Positions 13,254 to 22,192 of a stretch of 32,643 bases of DNA are shown one piece after another. Source of the stretch: Flavobacteriales bacterium (lineage in GTDB: Bacteria; Bacteroidota; Bacteroidia; Flavobacteriales_G; Salibacteraceae); contig DNTB01000015.1 in the NCBI GenBank assembly GCA_003499525.1, positions 1 through 32,643 on the forward strand. Direction: 5' to 3'. The position numbers and the translations under genes are program-made. Position 1 is the stretch's first letter. Each line of letters begins with the position of its first letter. Under the pieces are notes generated by a model. The model was not told the origin of the DNA. It did no database searches and saw only the letters and a list, made by a program, of their open reading frames with translations.

Positions 13254-15275
13254 TTAAAGTATTGATTTAATGATATTTACGACATTTTTAACTGAAAATC
13301 CATATTCTTCAAAAAGTACATGGGCAGGTGCAGAAGCTCCATAGCCATCCATGCCCAGAATTGCCCCGTTGTTAGTGAAATATTTGTACCATGGCATAGC
13401 CGGTCCTGCTTCAATCGCCAACATTGGAACGTCTGGGCTGAAAACAGAATCACGGTATTCAATGCTTTGAGCATCGAATAACTCCATACTGGGTATGCTC
13501 ACTACTCTAACCTTGATGCCTTGAGTATTCAGCTCCTTTTTGGCCTCAACAGCCAATTCTACTTCTGAACCGCTTGCCGCTAGAACAACCTGATACCCCT
13601 CATCTTCCTGGAGGATATATCCACCTTTTTGTGCGTTTTCTGCTCCGCTCATACCTTCAGAAGTTCGATCATATTGCGTTACCTTCTGGCGTGTTAGTAC
13701 TAATGCAGTAGGGCCTGCATTGTTCTGTAGTGCAAGCTTCCATGCCTGCGCAGTCTCCTCATTATCCATAGGACGTATGACCGTCATATTCGGTAACGAG
13801 CGCAAGGAGGCTAAATGAGATTCGGGCTGATGAGTTGGTCCATCTTCGCCTAACCCTATGGAGTCATGAGTTAGAACATATACTACTCGCTGCCCCATTT
13901 GGGCCGCCATACGCATTGCGGGCCTCATGTAGTCGGTAAATACGAAGAAAGTACCCCCGTAAGGAATGATTCCTCCATGAAGTGTCATACCATTCATAAT
14001 GGCTCCCATGGCGTGCTCCCGGATCCCATAATGCAGATAACGACCCTTTCGGTTTTTAGCAGTAAAAGGTTCAGAGCCAGCAGCTTTGGTTTTGTTTGAT
14101 GGTGTCAGATCTGCTGAACCTCCAAATAAACCAGGAATTTGTTTGAAAATGTTGTCCAGTACCTTTCCTGAGGCTGCTCTGGTGGCCATAGATCCCAACT
14201 GGGATAAATCCGGCATTTCCAAATCATCAGGTATCCCACCCTGCTTCATCATAAGCATTAACCCGGCATTCAGTTCAGGGTTTGATTTAGACCAAATATT
14301 AAACCTCTCCTCCCAAATGGCTTCTCCTTTTGCCTTTTCCAGGGCTATTTCTTTTGTGAAATCTTTAACCTCATCAGAAACCCAAAAATCCTGTTCAGGT
14401 AGACCCAAAGCAGCTTTGGTTTTGACAAGTTCTTCCAGACCAAGAGGTTCGCCATGGGCTGACGATGTTCCCGCTTTATTTGGGCTCCCGAAACCAATTG
14501 TCGTTTTGCAGGCTATTAAAGACGGCTGATCGGACTTTTGAGCTTCAATTATGGCTTCTCTGATTGCCCGGTGATCATGTCCATCAATGTTCAAAGTATG
14601 CCAACCGTAGCTCTCAAACCTTTTAATAACCTGATCGGAGCTGGACAAACCAATGGATCCATCTATAGTAATGTCGTTATCGTCAAACAAAACAATGAGC
14701 TTGCTTAACTGTAGATGACCGGCTAAAGAACAGCATTCATGAGATATACCTTCCTCTAAGTCACCGTCGCCGGCAAATACATAGGTAAAATGATCTATAG
14801 GGCTCCAATCCTGACTCTTGAACCTCTCGTTCAAATGCGCTTCAGCAATGGCCATTCCGACAGCGTTGGCTATTCCCTGGCCTAAAGGGCCGGTGGTAGT
14901 TTCTACTCCAAGTTTTTGATCCACCTCAGGATGACCCGGTGTTTTGCTTTCAAATTGACGGAAGTCTTTAAGATCTTCAATGCTGAAGTCATAACCAAAT
15001 AAATGCAAAACGCTATACAAAAGCATACTGCCATGCCCGTTTGAAAGTACGAATCGGTCCCGATTTATCCACTCCGGATTCTCAGGGTTGAACGAAAGAA
15101 ACTCACTCCAGAGAACCGAGGCCAGCTCTGCCATACCCATCGGCATTCCAGGATGACCTGAGTTTGCCTTTTGTACTGCATCCATGGACAAGCCACGAAT
15201 GGTATTTGATAAGTCTTTGATTATCCGTTCATTATCAAGTCCTTTGGACTTAAAGTCGGTCCTGGATTCTGCCAT
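13254..15275 (-). CDS. tkt: Transketolase
   Basis: Transketolase is thiamine-diphosphate dependent and transfers two-carbon units between sugar phosphates in the pentose-phosphate pathway. The full-length 673-residue protein has H41 in NSGHPGMPMG, H81 in SNGHGSML, TTTGPLGQGIANAVG, the ThDP/metal motif GDGDLEEGISHE at 169-180, and the pyrimidine-binding region AVGxREHAM-like (HYGIREHAMGAIMNG). DSIGLGEDGPTHQPESHLAS also lies in that domain. The C-terminal domain ends normally. It is the first gene of a two-gene operon with gap, 2 bp downstream. A TACTTTTG promoter element lies 60 bp upstream, between it and the terminator of the preceding gene. Confidence 0.97.
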   Translation of the reverse strand: MAESRTDFKSKGLDNERIIKDLSNTIRGLSMDAVQKANSGHPGMPMGMAELASVLWSEFLSFNPENPEWINRDRFVLSNGHGSMLLYSVLHLFGYDFSIEDLKDFRQFESKTPGHPEVDQKLGVETTTGPLGQGIANAVGMAIAEAHLNERFKSQDWSPIDHFTYVFAGDGDLEEGISHECCSLAGHLQLSKLIVLFDDNDITIDGSIGLSSSDQVIKRFESYGWHTLNIDGHDHRAIREAIIEAQKSDQPSLIACKTTIGFGSPNKAGTSSAHGEPLGLEELVKTKAALGLPEQDFWVSDEVKDFTKEIALEKAKGEAIWEERFNIWSKSNPELNAGLMLMMKQGGIPDDLEMPDLSQLGSMATRAASGKVLDNIFKQIPGLFGGSADLTPSNKTKAAGSEPFTAKNRKGRYLHYGIREHAMGAIMNGMTLHGGIIPYGGTFFVFTDYMRPAMRMAAQMGQRVVYVLTHDSIGLGEDGPTHQPESHLASLRSLPNMTVIRPMDNEETAQAWKLALQNNAGPTALVLTRQKVTQYDRTSEGMSGAENAQKGGYILQEDEGYQVVLAASGSEVELAVEAKKELNTQGIKVRVVSIPSMELFDAQSIEYRDSVFSPDVPMLAIEAGPAMPWYKYFTNNGAILGMDGYGASAPAHVLFEEYGFSVKNVVNIIKSIL

Positions 15276-15334
15276 ATTCCTGCACTCTTATTTTTCGACT
15301 TCTGACTTTATAGATCCTCTAAACTACTTAGTGT

Positions 15335-15342
15335 CAAAAGTA
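15335..15342 (-). promoter_or_regulatory. -7 promoter element (TAnnTTTG) of the tkt-gap operon
   Basis: The minus strand reads TACTTTTG, about 60 bp upstream of the tkt start and just downstream of the preceding gene's terminator, exactly where an operon promoter should be. The -33 box is not clear. Confidence 0.45.
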
Positions 15343-15363
15343 CACTATTTATTGTATTTAAAT

Positions 15364-15387
15364 AAAAAAGGGAACAAAAGTTCCCTT
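15364..15387 (-). terminator. Rho-independent terminator of the 154-residue secreted protein gene
   Basis: On the minus strand AAGGGAAC, loop TTTT and GTTCCCTT form an 8-bp perfect stem followed by a run of T. It starts 7 bp after the stop codon at 15394. Confidence 0.85.
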
Positions 15388-15393
15388 ATGAAA

Positions 15394-15858
15394 TTACTTA
15401 TCGCCTACTAATGGAAGTTGGTCGGCGACGTTAAGCCGTATCGCCATAGTTATAATGTCATCGATCTCTACAAATCTGGAAGCGGTGATTGCTCCTAATG
15501 ATTTGGACATTTTGACATAATACTTTGAGCGCAGCGCAGTCCTTTTCTTTTGAAGTTCAAGAGATTTTTTGGTTATTTTATCTGCTTGTTCATTCGTCAG
15601 TGTGTGATAGTCCTTAACAAACTCCCTTATGTTTTCAACACTTTCCGCTCTCAGCTTGCTAAGTTCAGCTTCAAACTCATCATATATGGTCCAGAAGATT
15701 TTGCTATCGTTTTCATCAAGGTTCATGGCATTCATGAAAACCGTTCTTCTTTCTGTATCAATAACGTAATCTGTGAATTTCTCGTCAAGTTGTCCTTCCT
15801 GAGCAAAAATCGGAGCTACTAATAGTATCGCGATAATAGCGAGTAAATACTTCTTCAT
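15394..15858 (-). CDS. Small secreted helical protein, unknown
   Basis: This 154-residue protein has a signal peptide (MKKYLLAIIAILLVAPIFAQ, cleavage after residue 19 or 20). The mature part is mostly long charged helices (FEAELSKLRAESVENIREF, QADKITKKSLELQKKRTALR, YYVKMSKSLGAITASRFVEI). The pattern recalls Spy/CpxP-like periplasmic helical proteins, with a repeated 'helix-RSKYY-K-' style middle, but I cannot see an LTxxQ motif and do not assign it there. It has its own promoter element (TAGGTTTG) and terminator, so it is a single-gene unit. Function unknown. Confidence 0.85.
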   Translation of the reverse strand: MKKYLLAIIAILLVAPIFAQEGQLDEKFTDYVIDTERRTVFMNAMNLDENDSKIFWTIYDEFEAELSKLRAESVENIREFVKDYHTLTNEQADKITKKSLELQKKRTALRSKYYVKMSKSLGAITASRFVEIDDIITMAIRLNVADQLPLVGDK

Positions 15859-15880
15859 ATGATCTAAATTTAAATTTCGA

Positions 15881-15888
15881 CAAACCTA
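15881..15888 (-). promoter_or_regulatory. -7 promoter element (TAnnTTTG) of the small secreted protein gene
   Basis: The minus strand reads TAGGTTTG, 22 bp upstream of the ATG at 15858. A TTG lies 16 bp further upstream, near the expected -33 position. Confidence 0.5.
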
Positions 15889-16061
15889 TAATAATTACGC
15901 TATTCAAGCAGTTTCTGAATGATTTGATGATAAAAAAAAACTGTTTAGATCAGGTTCCCTTAAAATATGCGGTATCTGTCAAATCGTATCCTTATCGGCG
16001 CGCACAGAAGCGCTCAAAATTCTGACCAATTAATTTACTTTAGTCGCTCAATTCATAGCAC

Positions 16062-16700
16062 TTGATCGAGATCGAATCGTTAGTCTCCAGCGCGCTGTAT
16101 CATACCGTTTCGCTGATTACCATTATGAACTCCGTGGCTGCAGGAGCTATTATGCTCGGGGTTGTAGGTGATGATGCTGAGCGCAAAGCAGTTAGAGGAA
16201 TAGCTCGTAGGAACTCCATTGCAACATTGGTTGCAATGCTGCTTACCTTTTTAGCAGGCAGTTATATATTCAGCATCCTGGGGATATCCACCCATTCTCT
16301 AATGGTGTTTGGTGGAGTTGTTCTCATGATGATGGGCTTACATATGGTTAGCGGACAGACCAAAAGAGTTAACCACTCACAAGACGAAACGGCAGCAGCT
16401 CAGGAACAGGATGACATCTCTGTCGTCCCTTTGTCCATTCCGGTTATAGTGGGACCTGGGTTGGCTACTACATTAATTACCCTAAGTGCCACCTCAAAGA
16501 ATATTGAAGCTTATATATCGGTTCTTGTTGCAATTGTAATCGCCTGCTTTATCAATTATCTGGTGCTTGCCAATATGACCCTGGTAAAAAGAACCATCGG
16601 TATACAGGGAATAAAGATTCTGACCCGAGTAATGGGGTTGGTGGTAGGGTCAATAGCTGCTCAAATGATACTTGAAGGTGCCAAGGCTCTGTTTGCCTGA
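16062..16700 (+). CDS. MarC family integral membrane protein, TTG start
   Basis: The 212-residue protein belongs to the MarC/UPF0056 family of six-helix inner-membrane proteins of uncertain function. It has two three-helix halves separated by a polar loop (GQTKRVNHSQDETAAAQEQDD, about residues 97-118). The second half opens with VPLSIPVIVGPGLATTLITL, the conserved MarC motif. The first half carries the equivalent MNSVAAGAIML. No ATG precedes the first helix: a stop lies at 16041 and the frame offers only ATA or TTG, so I choose the TTG at 16062. Starting at the first ATG (residue 22) would remove most of helix 1. Its stop codon abuts the stop of the DUF5686 gene with no spacer. Confidence 0.88.
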   Translation: MIEIESLVSSALYHTVSLITIMNSVAAGAIMLGVVGDDAERKAVRGIARRNSIATLVAMLLTFLAGSYIFSILGISTHSLMVFGGVVLMMMGLHMVSGQTKRVNHSQDETAAAQEQDDISVVPLSIPVIVGPGLATTLITLSATSKNIEAYISVLVAIVIACFINYLVLANMTLVKRTIGIQGIKILTRVMGLVVGSIAAQMILEGAKALFA

Positions 16701-19283
16701 TTAAAAATCTCTGGAGTCTGTGCTCAAATCAAGGTCTATACTTACCCCAAAGAGAACTCCCGAAGACACGATTCCATCTTCATCAAATGAAAATGCCCCC
16801 TCAAGCTTGAACAGTCTTAAAATATTTTCCAGCGAATAGCCTACCTCAGTATAATATCCAGACTCTCTTGTCAATAAATGGTTGACAAATACATTTTCTT
16901 TCAGACCACTCAGCCTGATGAACTGTACTTGAGTGATTAGCAGTCTGTTAAACTCCATATTAAACATACCGTTGATGTAGTACTCCCCAGTGCTGTACTC
17001 GTAGTACGGTAGCAACCTAAATCGCTCGTTGGGTCTTCTTCGGGCAAACGGAGCCCTGTTTCCCATGGTGTGCGCATAATCAATAAATACTTTAGGAGCA
17101 TCGCCCAAAAATGTCCCCGCTTTTATATTATAGCTAAAATCTCCCCTTCCTCCTAATAAGATTTTCTGATTGGCAGACAACTCGAGGGCATAAAAAGCTG
17201 TTTCTTCAGCTTCAAAACTGACCTGACCTGCAGTGAATTGCATCCCTAACGCTATTCCCCTCCTTCGTAGTCTTAGTATTTCACCGTTCTTTCTTATAAA
17301 CTTTTGTCCGGATACCCAGGTCAATTTAGCCTTTCCCAATAAGGCGGTATGGTTTTCAAAACCTGTATTTCCCAGCTCCCCATTCGCAGGAACATTAGAA
17401 ATGAACTCTCTATCGTGGTATTTAATAAAGGTAAAATCAGTGGTATTCTCGAGCTGACTTCTCCAGGCATGAGTACCTTCAACATCGAAAAACAAACTCT
17501 TGCTTATCCATTTCCTGAAATGAAGCCTGAAATAATCCTTCTGGCAGAGTTTCATGTGGTTGGACTCCAAGAATAAAGTGGTTAATGAGTTTTCAAATTC
17601 TGAAATCGGATGATCCCCATTGAACTGCTCTGTAAACGAGCCCGCGGTAGCTGCGATCAATCCTCTACGGTGCTTGGGTCCAAAGAATAATCCTGCATTC
17701 ATCTTATACAGCAGAGTATTTCTTGAAAATGCCCATCGCACATCTGGTCGAACACGCAGCAGGTTTCCGTTTCTCATCGTCAGGTTCATTTCGGGTGCCA
17801 CGCCAAGCACTGCTCCATCCACCGAGTTAAATGAGGCAGAAATGGGAAATGTAACCTCAAGACTATCGGTTATCTTCCACCTGATTTTTCCATCATCCCC
17901 AATCCAGCCGAAATTGTTTTGCTCATTAGAATCTGCTTTGGATTCGGCAACACTATCTAGTTTTCTGTATCCAATTTCTTCGTATTGCGTAAGCGGAACG
18001 GATCTGTTTTTCTCCCAAAAAGCCGAGTCCCAACCCTCTGATACGGAGTCCATTTTAACCGTGTAGTCATACAAGAAGTCCAAGCCTTCCTCCGACTCTT
18101 TCTCCTTTTTATCATATTCTTTTAGTACCTCTTGAAGCTTTTTTGAGTTCAACTCATTACCGCTAATCTCGAGTTGCTCAACCTTTTTCGATCTGGAGCT
18201 TTTTGAACGCGACGGGATTTCTTCTTCCAGGGGAACCTCTTTCACCCATGAAAGGAGCTCCTGGTTCAGCTTGATATCAATATCAGAAATGGTCGCAACA
18301 TATTCCCCTTCAAATTCAACACCGAATACCTTACCCCAAAACTTGAAGACGTGATTAACCGGAAGCCAGGCATCTTTTTCAATGTGCTCGAAAGTAACCT
18401 TCAGATTTACATGTACTCCGGAAGCTTCAGTGTTTAAATCAATGGTATGTAAGCTCCAATAATCTTCAATAATGTAAAGCGTCCCCCAGAGTACGTTGGA
18501 GCCTTTCGCGTTTGGGATGACCATGATCTTGTTTACAGTATAAATACTGTCACTAAAACTTCCCAAATACTTGTAGCGATAGTAATTAAACGCTTTGGGC
18601 GACAATGGACTGATTATTCCTTGTAAATCCTGCTGGTAGTAATTCAAAAACACATATCCCGTGGGATCAAAACCCATATCCTGACCGGTTTGTTGGTATG
18701 CAATAAAATGTTCACGATAGATATTGGGCCTTTTATACTCCAGCTCGATTAAGGCTTCGGAGGTGAATGCCGTGGTTGAGTCCATCCCTTCTTTCTTCAA
18801 CTGCTTTTCAATGAACTTAGGGGCATCCTTTATTCTACCCGACCCTTTTGTATAGACGAAACCTGTATAGGAATCTACCTGATGTAAATGATACTTTGCC
18901 TTTGCTATGGTTTTCCTCATTATTGGGTAAGCCGGGTCTTCATCCCCCGCCCTGACCGTAACGCTTCTGAGCTGCACGGCTCTTTCCTGCAGCGTGACTT
19001 CCAGTCGCTTATTGCCCCTGAGTTCAATTCTTAATCTTTTAGATTCATATCCAACATATTTGAAAGTCAGATTGTATGCGCCTGAGGGAATATTCAAACG
19101 GAAATTTCCATTAATGTTAGAGGTGGTTCCTGTTTTTAGCTCTTCAATATAAATAGAAGCATAGGCCAGAGGTTCTCCTTTGGTGTTCTGAATTATACCA
19201 GAAAGAACAAGTGCAAACGATTGCTCAACCAACAGAATAAGTATTGCCGTAAACGTCGCCCTACGGATAAAACCGATTCTCAC
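16701..19283 (-). CDS. DUF5686 protein with carboxypeptidase-regulatory-like N-terminal domain
   Basis: This 860-residue envelope protein has a signal peptide (about 1-25). A CarboxypepD_reg-like beta domain follows at about 28-115 (SGIIQNTKGEPLAYASIYIE, GTTSNINGNFRLNIPSGAYN, KYVGYES). The rest is a DUF5686 region, in which KRPNIYREHFIAYQQTG and YYRYKYLGSFSDSIYTVNKI are recognisable. The C-terminal half reads as alternating amphipathic strands of an outer-membrane barrel, ending VLFGVSIDLDLS. DUF5686 proteins are widespread in Bacteroidota and not functionally assigned; the layout resembles TonB-independent barrels with a plug-like regulatory domain. A Ser/Lys/Arg-rich stretch (SRSKSSRSKKVEQ) lies near residue 355. 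The gene starts 4 bp inside the end of the MBL-fold hydrolase gene, so the two are coupled. Confidence 0.9.
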   Translation of the reverse strand: MRIGFIRRATFTAILILLVEQSFALVLSGIIQNTKGEPLAYASIYIEELKTGTTSNINGNFRLNIPSGAYNLTFKYVGYESKRLRIELRGNKRLEVTLQERAVQLRSVTVRAGDEDPAYPIMRKTIAKAKYHLHQVDSYTGFVYTKGSGRIKDAPKFIEKQLKKEGMDSTTAFTSEALIELEYKRPNIYREHFIAYQQTGQDMGFDPTGYVFLNYYQQDLQGIISPLSPKAFNYYRYKYLGSFSDSIYTVNKIMVIPNAKGSNVLWGTLYIIEDYWSLHTIDLNTEASGVHVNLKVTFEHIEKDAWLPVNHVFKFWGKVFGVEFEGEYVATISDIDIKLNQELLSWVKEVPLEEEIPSRSKSSRSKKVEQLEISGNELNSKKLQEVLKEYDKKEKESEEGLDFLYDYTVKMDSVSEGWDSAFWEKNRSVPLTQYEEIGYRKLDSVAESKADSNEQNNFGWIGDDGKIRWKITDSLEVTFPISASFNSVDGAVLGVAPEMNLTMRNGNLLRVRPDVRWAFSRNTLLYKMNAGLFFGPKHRRGLIAATAGSFTEQFNGDHPISEFENSLTTLFLESNHMKLCQKDYFRLHFRKWISKSLFFDVEGTHAWRSQLENTTDFTFIKYHDREFISNVPANGELGNTGFENHTALLGKAKLTWVSGQKFIRKNGEILRLRRRGIALGMQFTAGQVSFEAEETAFYALELSANQKILLGGRGDFSYNIKAGTFLGDAPKVFIDYAHTMGNRAPFARRRPNERFRLLPYYEYSTGEYYINGMFNMEFNRLLITQVQFIRLSGLKENVFVNHLLTRESGYYTEVGYSLENILRLFKLEGAFSFDEDGIVSSGVLFGVSIDLDLSTDSRDF

Positions 19284-20041
19284 AATTCAATAGTTAGACC
19301 ATCGTATGCAAGGCCAATACCCGCGGCCAAAGTGGAAGCAACTTCCTTATGAAATCCCATTTGATGGCTGATATGGGTAATAAATGCCCGACGGGGATTT
19401 ATTCGATTAATCACCTCTATGGCCTCATCCAGATTGAAATGGGAAATGTGCTTTTCTCTCTTCAATGCATTGATGACCAAGACTTCACTTCCAATCATTT
19501 TTTCCATCTCCACATCATCGATGTAATTGGCATCCGTAACATAGGTGAAATTATTGATTCTGAATGCCTTAACCGGCATTTTAAGATGCATGACATCCAG
19601 GGGAATTACCTTGAGGTGTTCGATATAAAAAGGGCTTGATCCGACTTCGATAAGATCCAGTCGCGGAACTCCGGGATAAGGGTTTGGGCTGAAAGCATAG
19701 TAAAAATCGCGGAGCACAGCTTTTTGAGTCCTTTGGTCAGCATAGATAGGCATCGGACGACGCTGAGTGAAATTGAAGGCCCGAACGTCATCCATTCCTG
19801 CCACGTGATCCTTGTGCTCGTGTGTGAGAAGTACCGCAGCCAGATTGCGCGCATCTTCGCGGAGCATTTGTTGCCGAAAATCAGGTCCTGTATCGATGAC
19901 AATACTCACCCCATTGTCCTCAATAAGAACAGAACTCCTTAAACGCTTGTCTTTCTGGTCTTTGGATTTACAAACCTTACACTCACAGGCAATAACAGGA
20001 ACTCCCTGTGAAGTGCCCGTGCCTAAGAAGGTGACTTTCAT
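19280..20041 (-). CDS. MBL-fold metallo-hydrolase, PhnP-like
   Basis: This 253-residue protein begins MKVTFLGTGTSQGVPVIACE, followed by a CxCxxC zinc site (C19, C21, C24) and RLRSSVLIE. The binuclear metal motif is HEHKDH (H74, H76, D78, H79) within LLTHEHKDHVAGMDDVRAF. DTGPDFR lies at about 50-56, YVTDANYID near 168, and a late THISHQMG supplies another His. This is the arrangement of PhnP-type phosphoribosyl cyclic phosphodiesterases and close relatives, although no phn genes are present, so the substrate remains open. It is cytoplasmic, with no signal peptide. Its 3' end overlaps the DUF5686 start by 4 bp (ATGA), which indicates translational coupling to an envelope protein. Confidence 0.9.
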   Translation of the reverse strand: MKVTFLGTGTSQGVPVIACECKVCKSKDQKDKRLRSSVLIEDNGVSIVIDTGPDFRQQMLREDARNLAAVLLTHEHKDHVAGMDDVRAFNFTQRRPMPIYADQRTQKAVLRDFYYAFSPNPYPGVPRLDLIEVGSSPFYIEHLKVIPLDVMHLKMPVKAFRINNFTYVTDANYIDDVEMEKMIGSEVLVINALKREKHISHFNLDEAIEVINRINPRRAFITHISHQMGFHKEVASTLAAGIGLAYDGLTIEL

Positions 20042-20158
20042 AACTACGAAGGTTTGATTTATTCTTAATAATGAACAAGACTTAGTGAAAAATTAATAGT
20101 CATATCACCGTACTGCATGTTTCATATTTTACTTTTACACCCAAAAAAACAATTTATT

Positions 20159-20755
20159 ATGAAAAAACTATTACTTTTTATTTCAATCATTGCCTTCGCC
20201 TCAATAAGCTTCGGGCAAATATCCATTAAACCCGCTTTGGGTGTGAATTTTTCGACGATGACCGATGCACCTTCTGGGTTTGATAGCAATATGGGTGTCT
20301 CCTGGCAAATTGGAGGCTCTGTGGCTATCGGAAAAAAGCTCTATGTTGAACCAGGGATATTCTGGTGGAACATGACTCAGCAATTTAGTTCATCCACTGC
20401 AGGGTTTGGAGATGTTACGCAAAGTCTTGCGGGTCTGCGCATACCTGTATTTGTTGGATACTCCCTTTTAGGTGAAGATGACGGTTCTTTTAACTTGAGA
20501 GTATTTACCGGTCCAGCGCTCAAACTCATCACTTCTGCAAGTTCAGATCCTGAAGGTCTGGATACAGATGATTTTAATTCCACCATCTTTGGATGGAATG
20601 CAGGCGCAGGAGTTAGCATTCTTTTCTTGTTCGCTGATCTGGGGTATGAATTCGGGCTGTCTGATGTATACTCGAGTGAGTATGCCGATCTTATCGGAAC
20701 AAATTCCAAGTATGGCGCCCTTTGGCTGAACGCCGGAGTGCGATTTAATTTTTAG
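20159..20755 (+). CDS. PorT-like outer-membrane beta-barrel protein
   Basis: I start at the ATG at 20159, which gives 198 residues and a canonical signal peptide (MKKLLLFISIIAFASISFGQ); the frame open from 20117 would put 14 extra residues before it. The mature protein fits the OMP_b-brl_2/PorT-like pattern: ISIKPALGVNFSTM, SWQIGGSVAIGKKLYVEPGI, LAGLRIPVFVGY, VFTGPALKLI, GWNAGAGVSILFLFADLGYE and the terminal strand LWLNAGVRFNF with its C-terminal Phe. Proteins of this kind are small eight-stranded barrels; the fold does not imply the PorT role in type IX secretion. A near-consensus -7 element (TACTTTTA, 20130-20137) lies upstream and a strong hairpin follows. Confidence 0.88.
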   Translation: MKKLLLFISIIAFASISFGQISIKPALGVNFSTMTDAPSGFDSNMGVSWQIGGSVAIGKKLYVEPGIFWWNMTQQFSSSTAGFGDVTQSLAGLRIPVFVGYSLLGEDDGSFNLRVFTGPALKLITSASSDPEGLDTDDFNSTIFGWNAGAGVSILFLFADLGYEFGLSDVYSSEYADLIGTNSKYGALWLNAGVRFNF

Positions 20756-20779
20756 GATAAAAACTACAATTCAAAAAGA

Positions 20780-20808
20780 AGCCGTCTCATCATGAGGTGG
20801 CTTTTTTT
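20780..20808. terminator. Bidirectional terminator between convergent genes
   Basis: AGCCGTCTCA, loop TCA and TGAGGTGGCT form a 10-bp stem (two G-T wobbles on the plus-strand transcript), followed by seven T on the plus strand. Five A precede it with one base between, giving a T-tract for minus-strand transcripts. The plus-strand T-tract overlaps the stop codon of the LPP20-type gene. Confidence 0.8.
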
Positions 20809-22192
20809 ATTTAATCAGGCTGCGGTACAGCCTTGGAATGGATTTCATCTCCAGGTGCCTGGCCGCGCGGTCTATAGCGTCCTTACGGGCATTGGAGTAA
20901 TTGTCTTTGACCCCCTTAATACCTGATAGATCTTCCTGGTATATAACCTTTCCTGAAAGGTCACTAAGTTCCAATCGACCAGTAAAGTCGATCTGAGACA
21001 TGCCGTAATTCTGAGCTCCTTCAGACATCTCAGATTTTAAGGTGAACAGGAGTTGAGCACTGCTTTTTGTTGCGGTCACCCCCAGCCCCTTCTTCTTTAG
21101 ACCAGAAATGATGACGGGTTTGAGCGCAGAATTGTGCTGCTTGTTTTGAATATTGATATACACCTTTGGCGCATTGACATTTAACTGAATTCGGGCATTG
21201 GGAACCTCCAATTTTGAAAGAACAGATTGCAATAACGCGTCCTGGTCATGTTTCATCCTCCAGAGCTCTTCGTAATCTACTTTAGCCATGACCACTTGTT
21301 TTTCAACGGTACTTATCATCTTAGGGATTTCAGTAGAAGTCATTCCATTGACATCCGTTATTCCCGTTCGGGGCTTAATTCGACCTTCAGAATAGGCAAA
21401 TCGCAATGGAAAATCCACGAGAGCATTTCCCTCTTTTGTGCCCAGGAAAAATTCTAGCTGCGACCGCTCTGTGCCCAATCCCCAGTAGGTCTCAATCTCT
21501 CTGCTTTTCGGCCTTAATTCAATATCACTGTTGATATCCTGAAATTGTTTCATCAGATAGTTTCCAAGAAAGACCTGCTCCCCCTCCATCTCAGCCTGAA
21601 TGGACTCTCCAAGAAAAGGCTTTAGAACTTCGGTGGCATTAAAATAAGACTGCAGTGCCTGTTGGTATTTTCGTTCGTTACGGTTTTTATTGCCCTGTTC
21701 AATTAAAATCTTTGCCCGATCTACTGCAGCATCTATTTTTTTTTGCCGATCGGCACGGTACTGAGTCTTCGACAAACGGTAGTACACCCAATATTCTTCC
21801 TGATACTCCCAAACATCAACCTGTTCATAGTTTGCGAGTTGCTGACTCGACTGAACCTGAATAAACTCTTTGTATTCATCCGTAAATTCTGTGTCCTTCT
21901 CAAAGGAAAAAAGCATCGAATTAGAGGATACCTTCGCTTCAATCTGAGCGGCAATTTCGTTCAGAGCATTGCGCTGCGCAATCATTGAATAATCGAAGGG
22001 ATTGGTCTTTTTGGAGGTCACCCCAATACCGATGTAATATGATGCATCTGAGGGTCGGCTTTGAACCCATGATGGGCGTATCACTTCTTCTTCAACTGAA
22101 TTCTTGAATAAATTACACCCTGATATCCAAATGGTTACAAGAAGTGTTATCCAAATCAGATTGTTAATCCGGATTATAGCTGGTAATACCAC
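20807..22192 (-). CDS. LPP20-type lipoprotein
   Basis: This 461-residue lipoprotein has a signal ending in the lipobox ISGC (Cys26). Immediately after is the LPP20-like signature RPSWVQSRPSDASYYIGIGV, followed by MIAQRNALNEIAAQIEAKVS, a pattern shared with LPP20/FlgO-type proteins. A basic, helical region at about 160-200 (KNRNERKYQQALQSYFNATE) looks TPR-like. The C-terminal third contains VPNARIQLNVNAPKVYINIQ and a domain ending DAIDRAARHLEMKSIPRLYR. It is expected on the periplasmic side of the membrane. The start overlaps the end of the CsgG/TPR lipoprotein gene by 29 bp, so the two are translated together and probably act together. Function is not established. Confidence 0.82.
   Translation of the reverse strand: MVLPAIIRINNLIWITLLVTIWISGCNLFKNSVEEEVIRPSWVQSRPSDASYYIGIGVTSKKTNPFDYSMIAQRNALNEIAAQIEAKVSSNSMLFSFEKDTEFTDEYKEFIQVQSSQQLANYEQVDVWEYQEEYWVYYRLSKTQYRADRQKKIDAAVDRAKILIEQGNKNRNERKYQQALQSYFNATEVLKPFLGESIQAEMEGEQVFLGNYLMKQFQDINSDIELRPKSREIETYWGLGTERSQLEFFLGTKEGNALVDFPLRFAYSEGRIKPRTGITDVNGMTSTEIPKMISTVEKQVVMAKVDYEELWRMKHDQDALLQSVLSKLEVPNARIQLNVNAPKVYINIQNKQHNSALKPVIISGLKKKGLGVTATKSSAQLLFTLKSEMSEGAQNYGMSQIDFTGRLELSDLSGKVIYQEDLSGIKGVKDNYSNARKDAIDRAARHLEMKSIPRLYRSLIK

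Noticed and set aside
14086..14529. 147-codon frame antisense within tkt
   Set aside because: It is fully inside conserved transketolase coding sequence. The product is rich in Ser and Pro without a recognisable domain, typical of an antisense shadow.
17620..18066. 148-codon frame antisense within the DUF5686 gene
   Set aside because: It is a shadow of the sense frame, with no signal peptide or family pattern.
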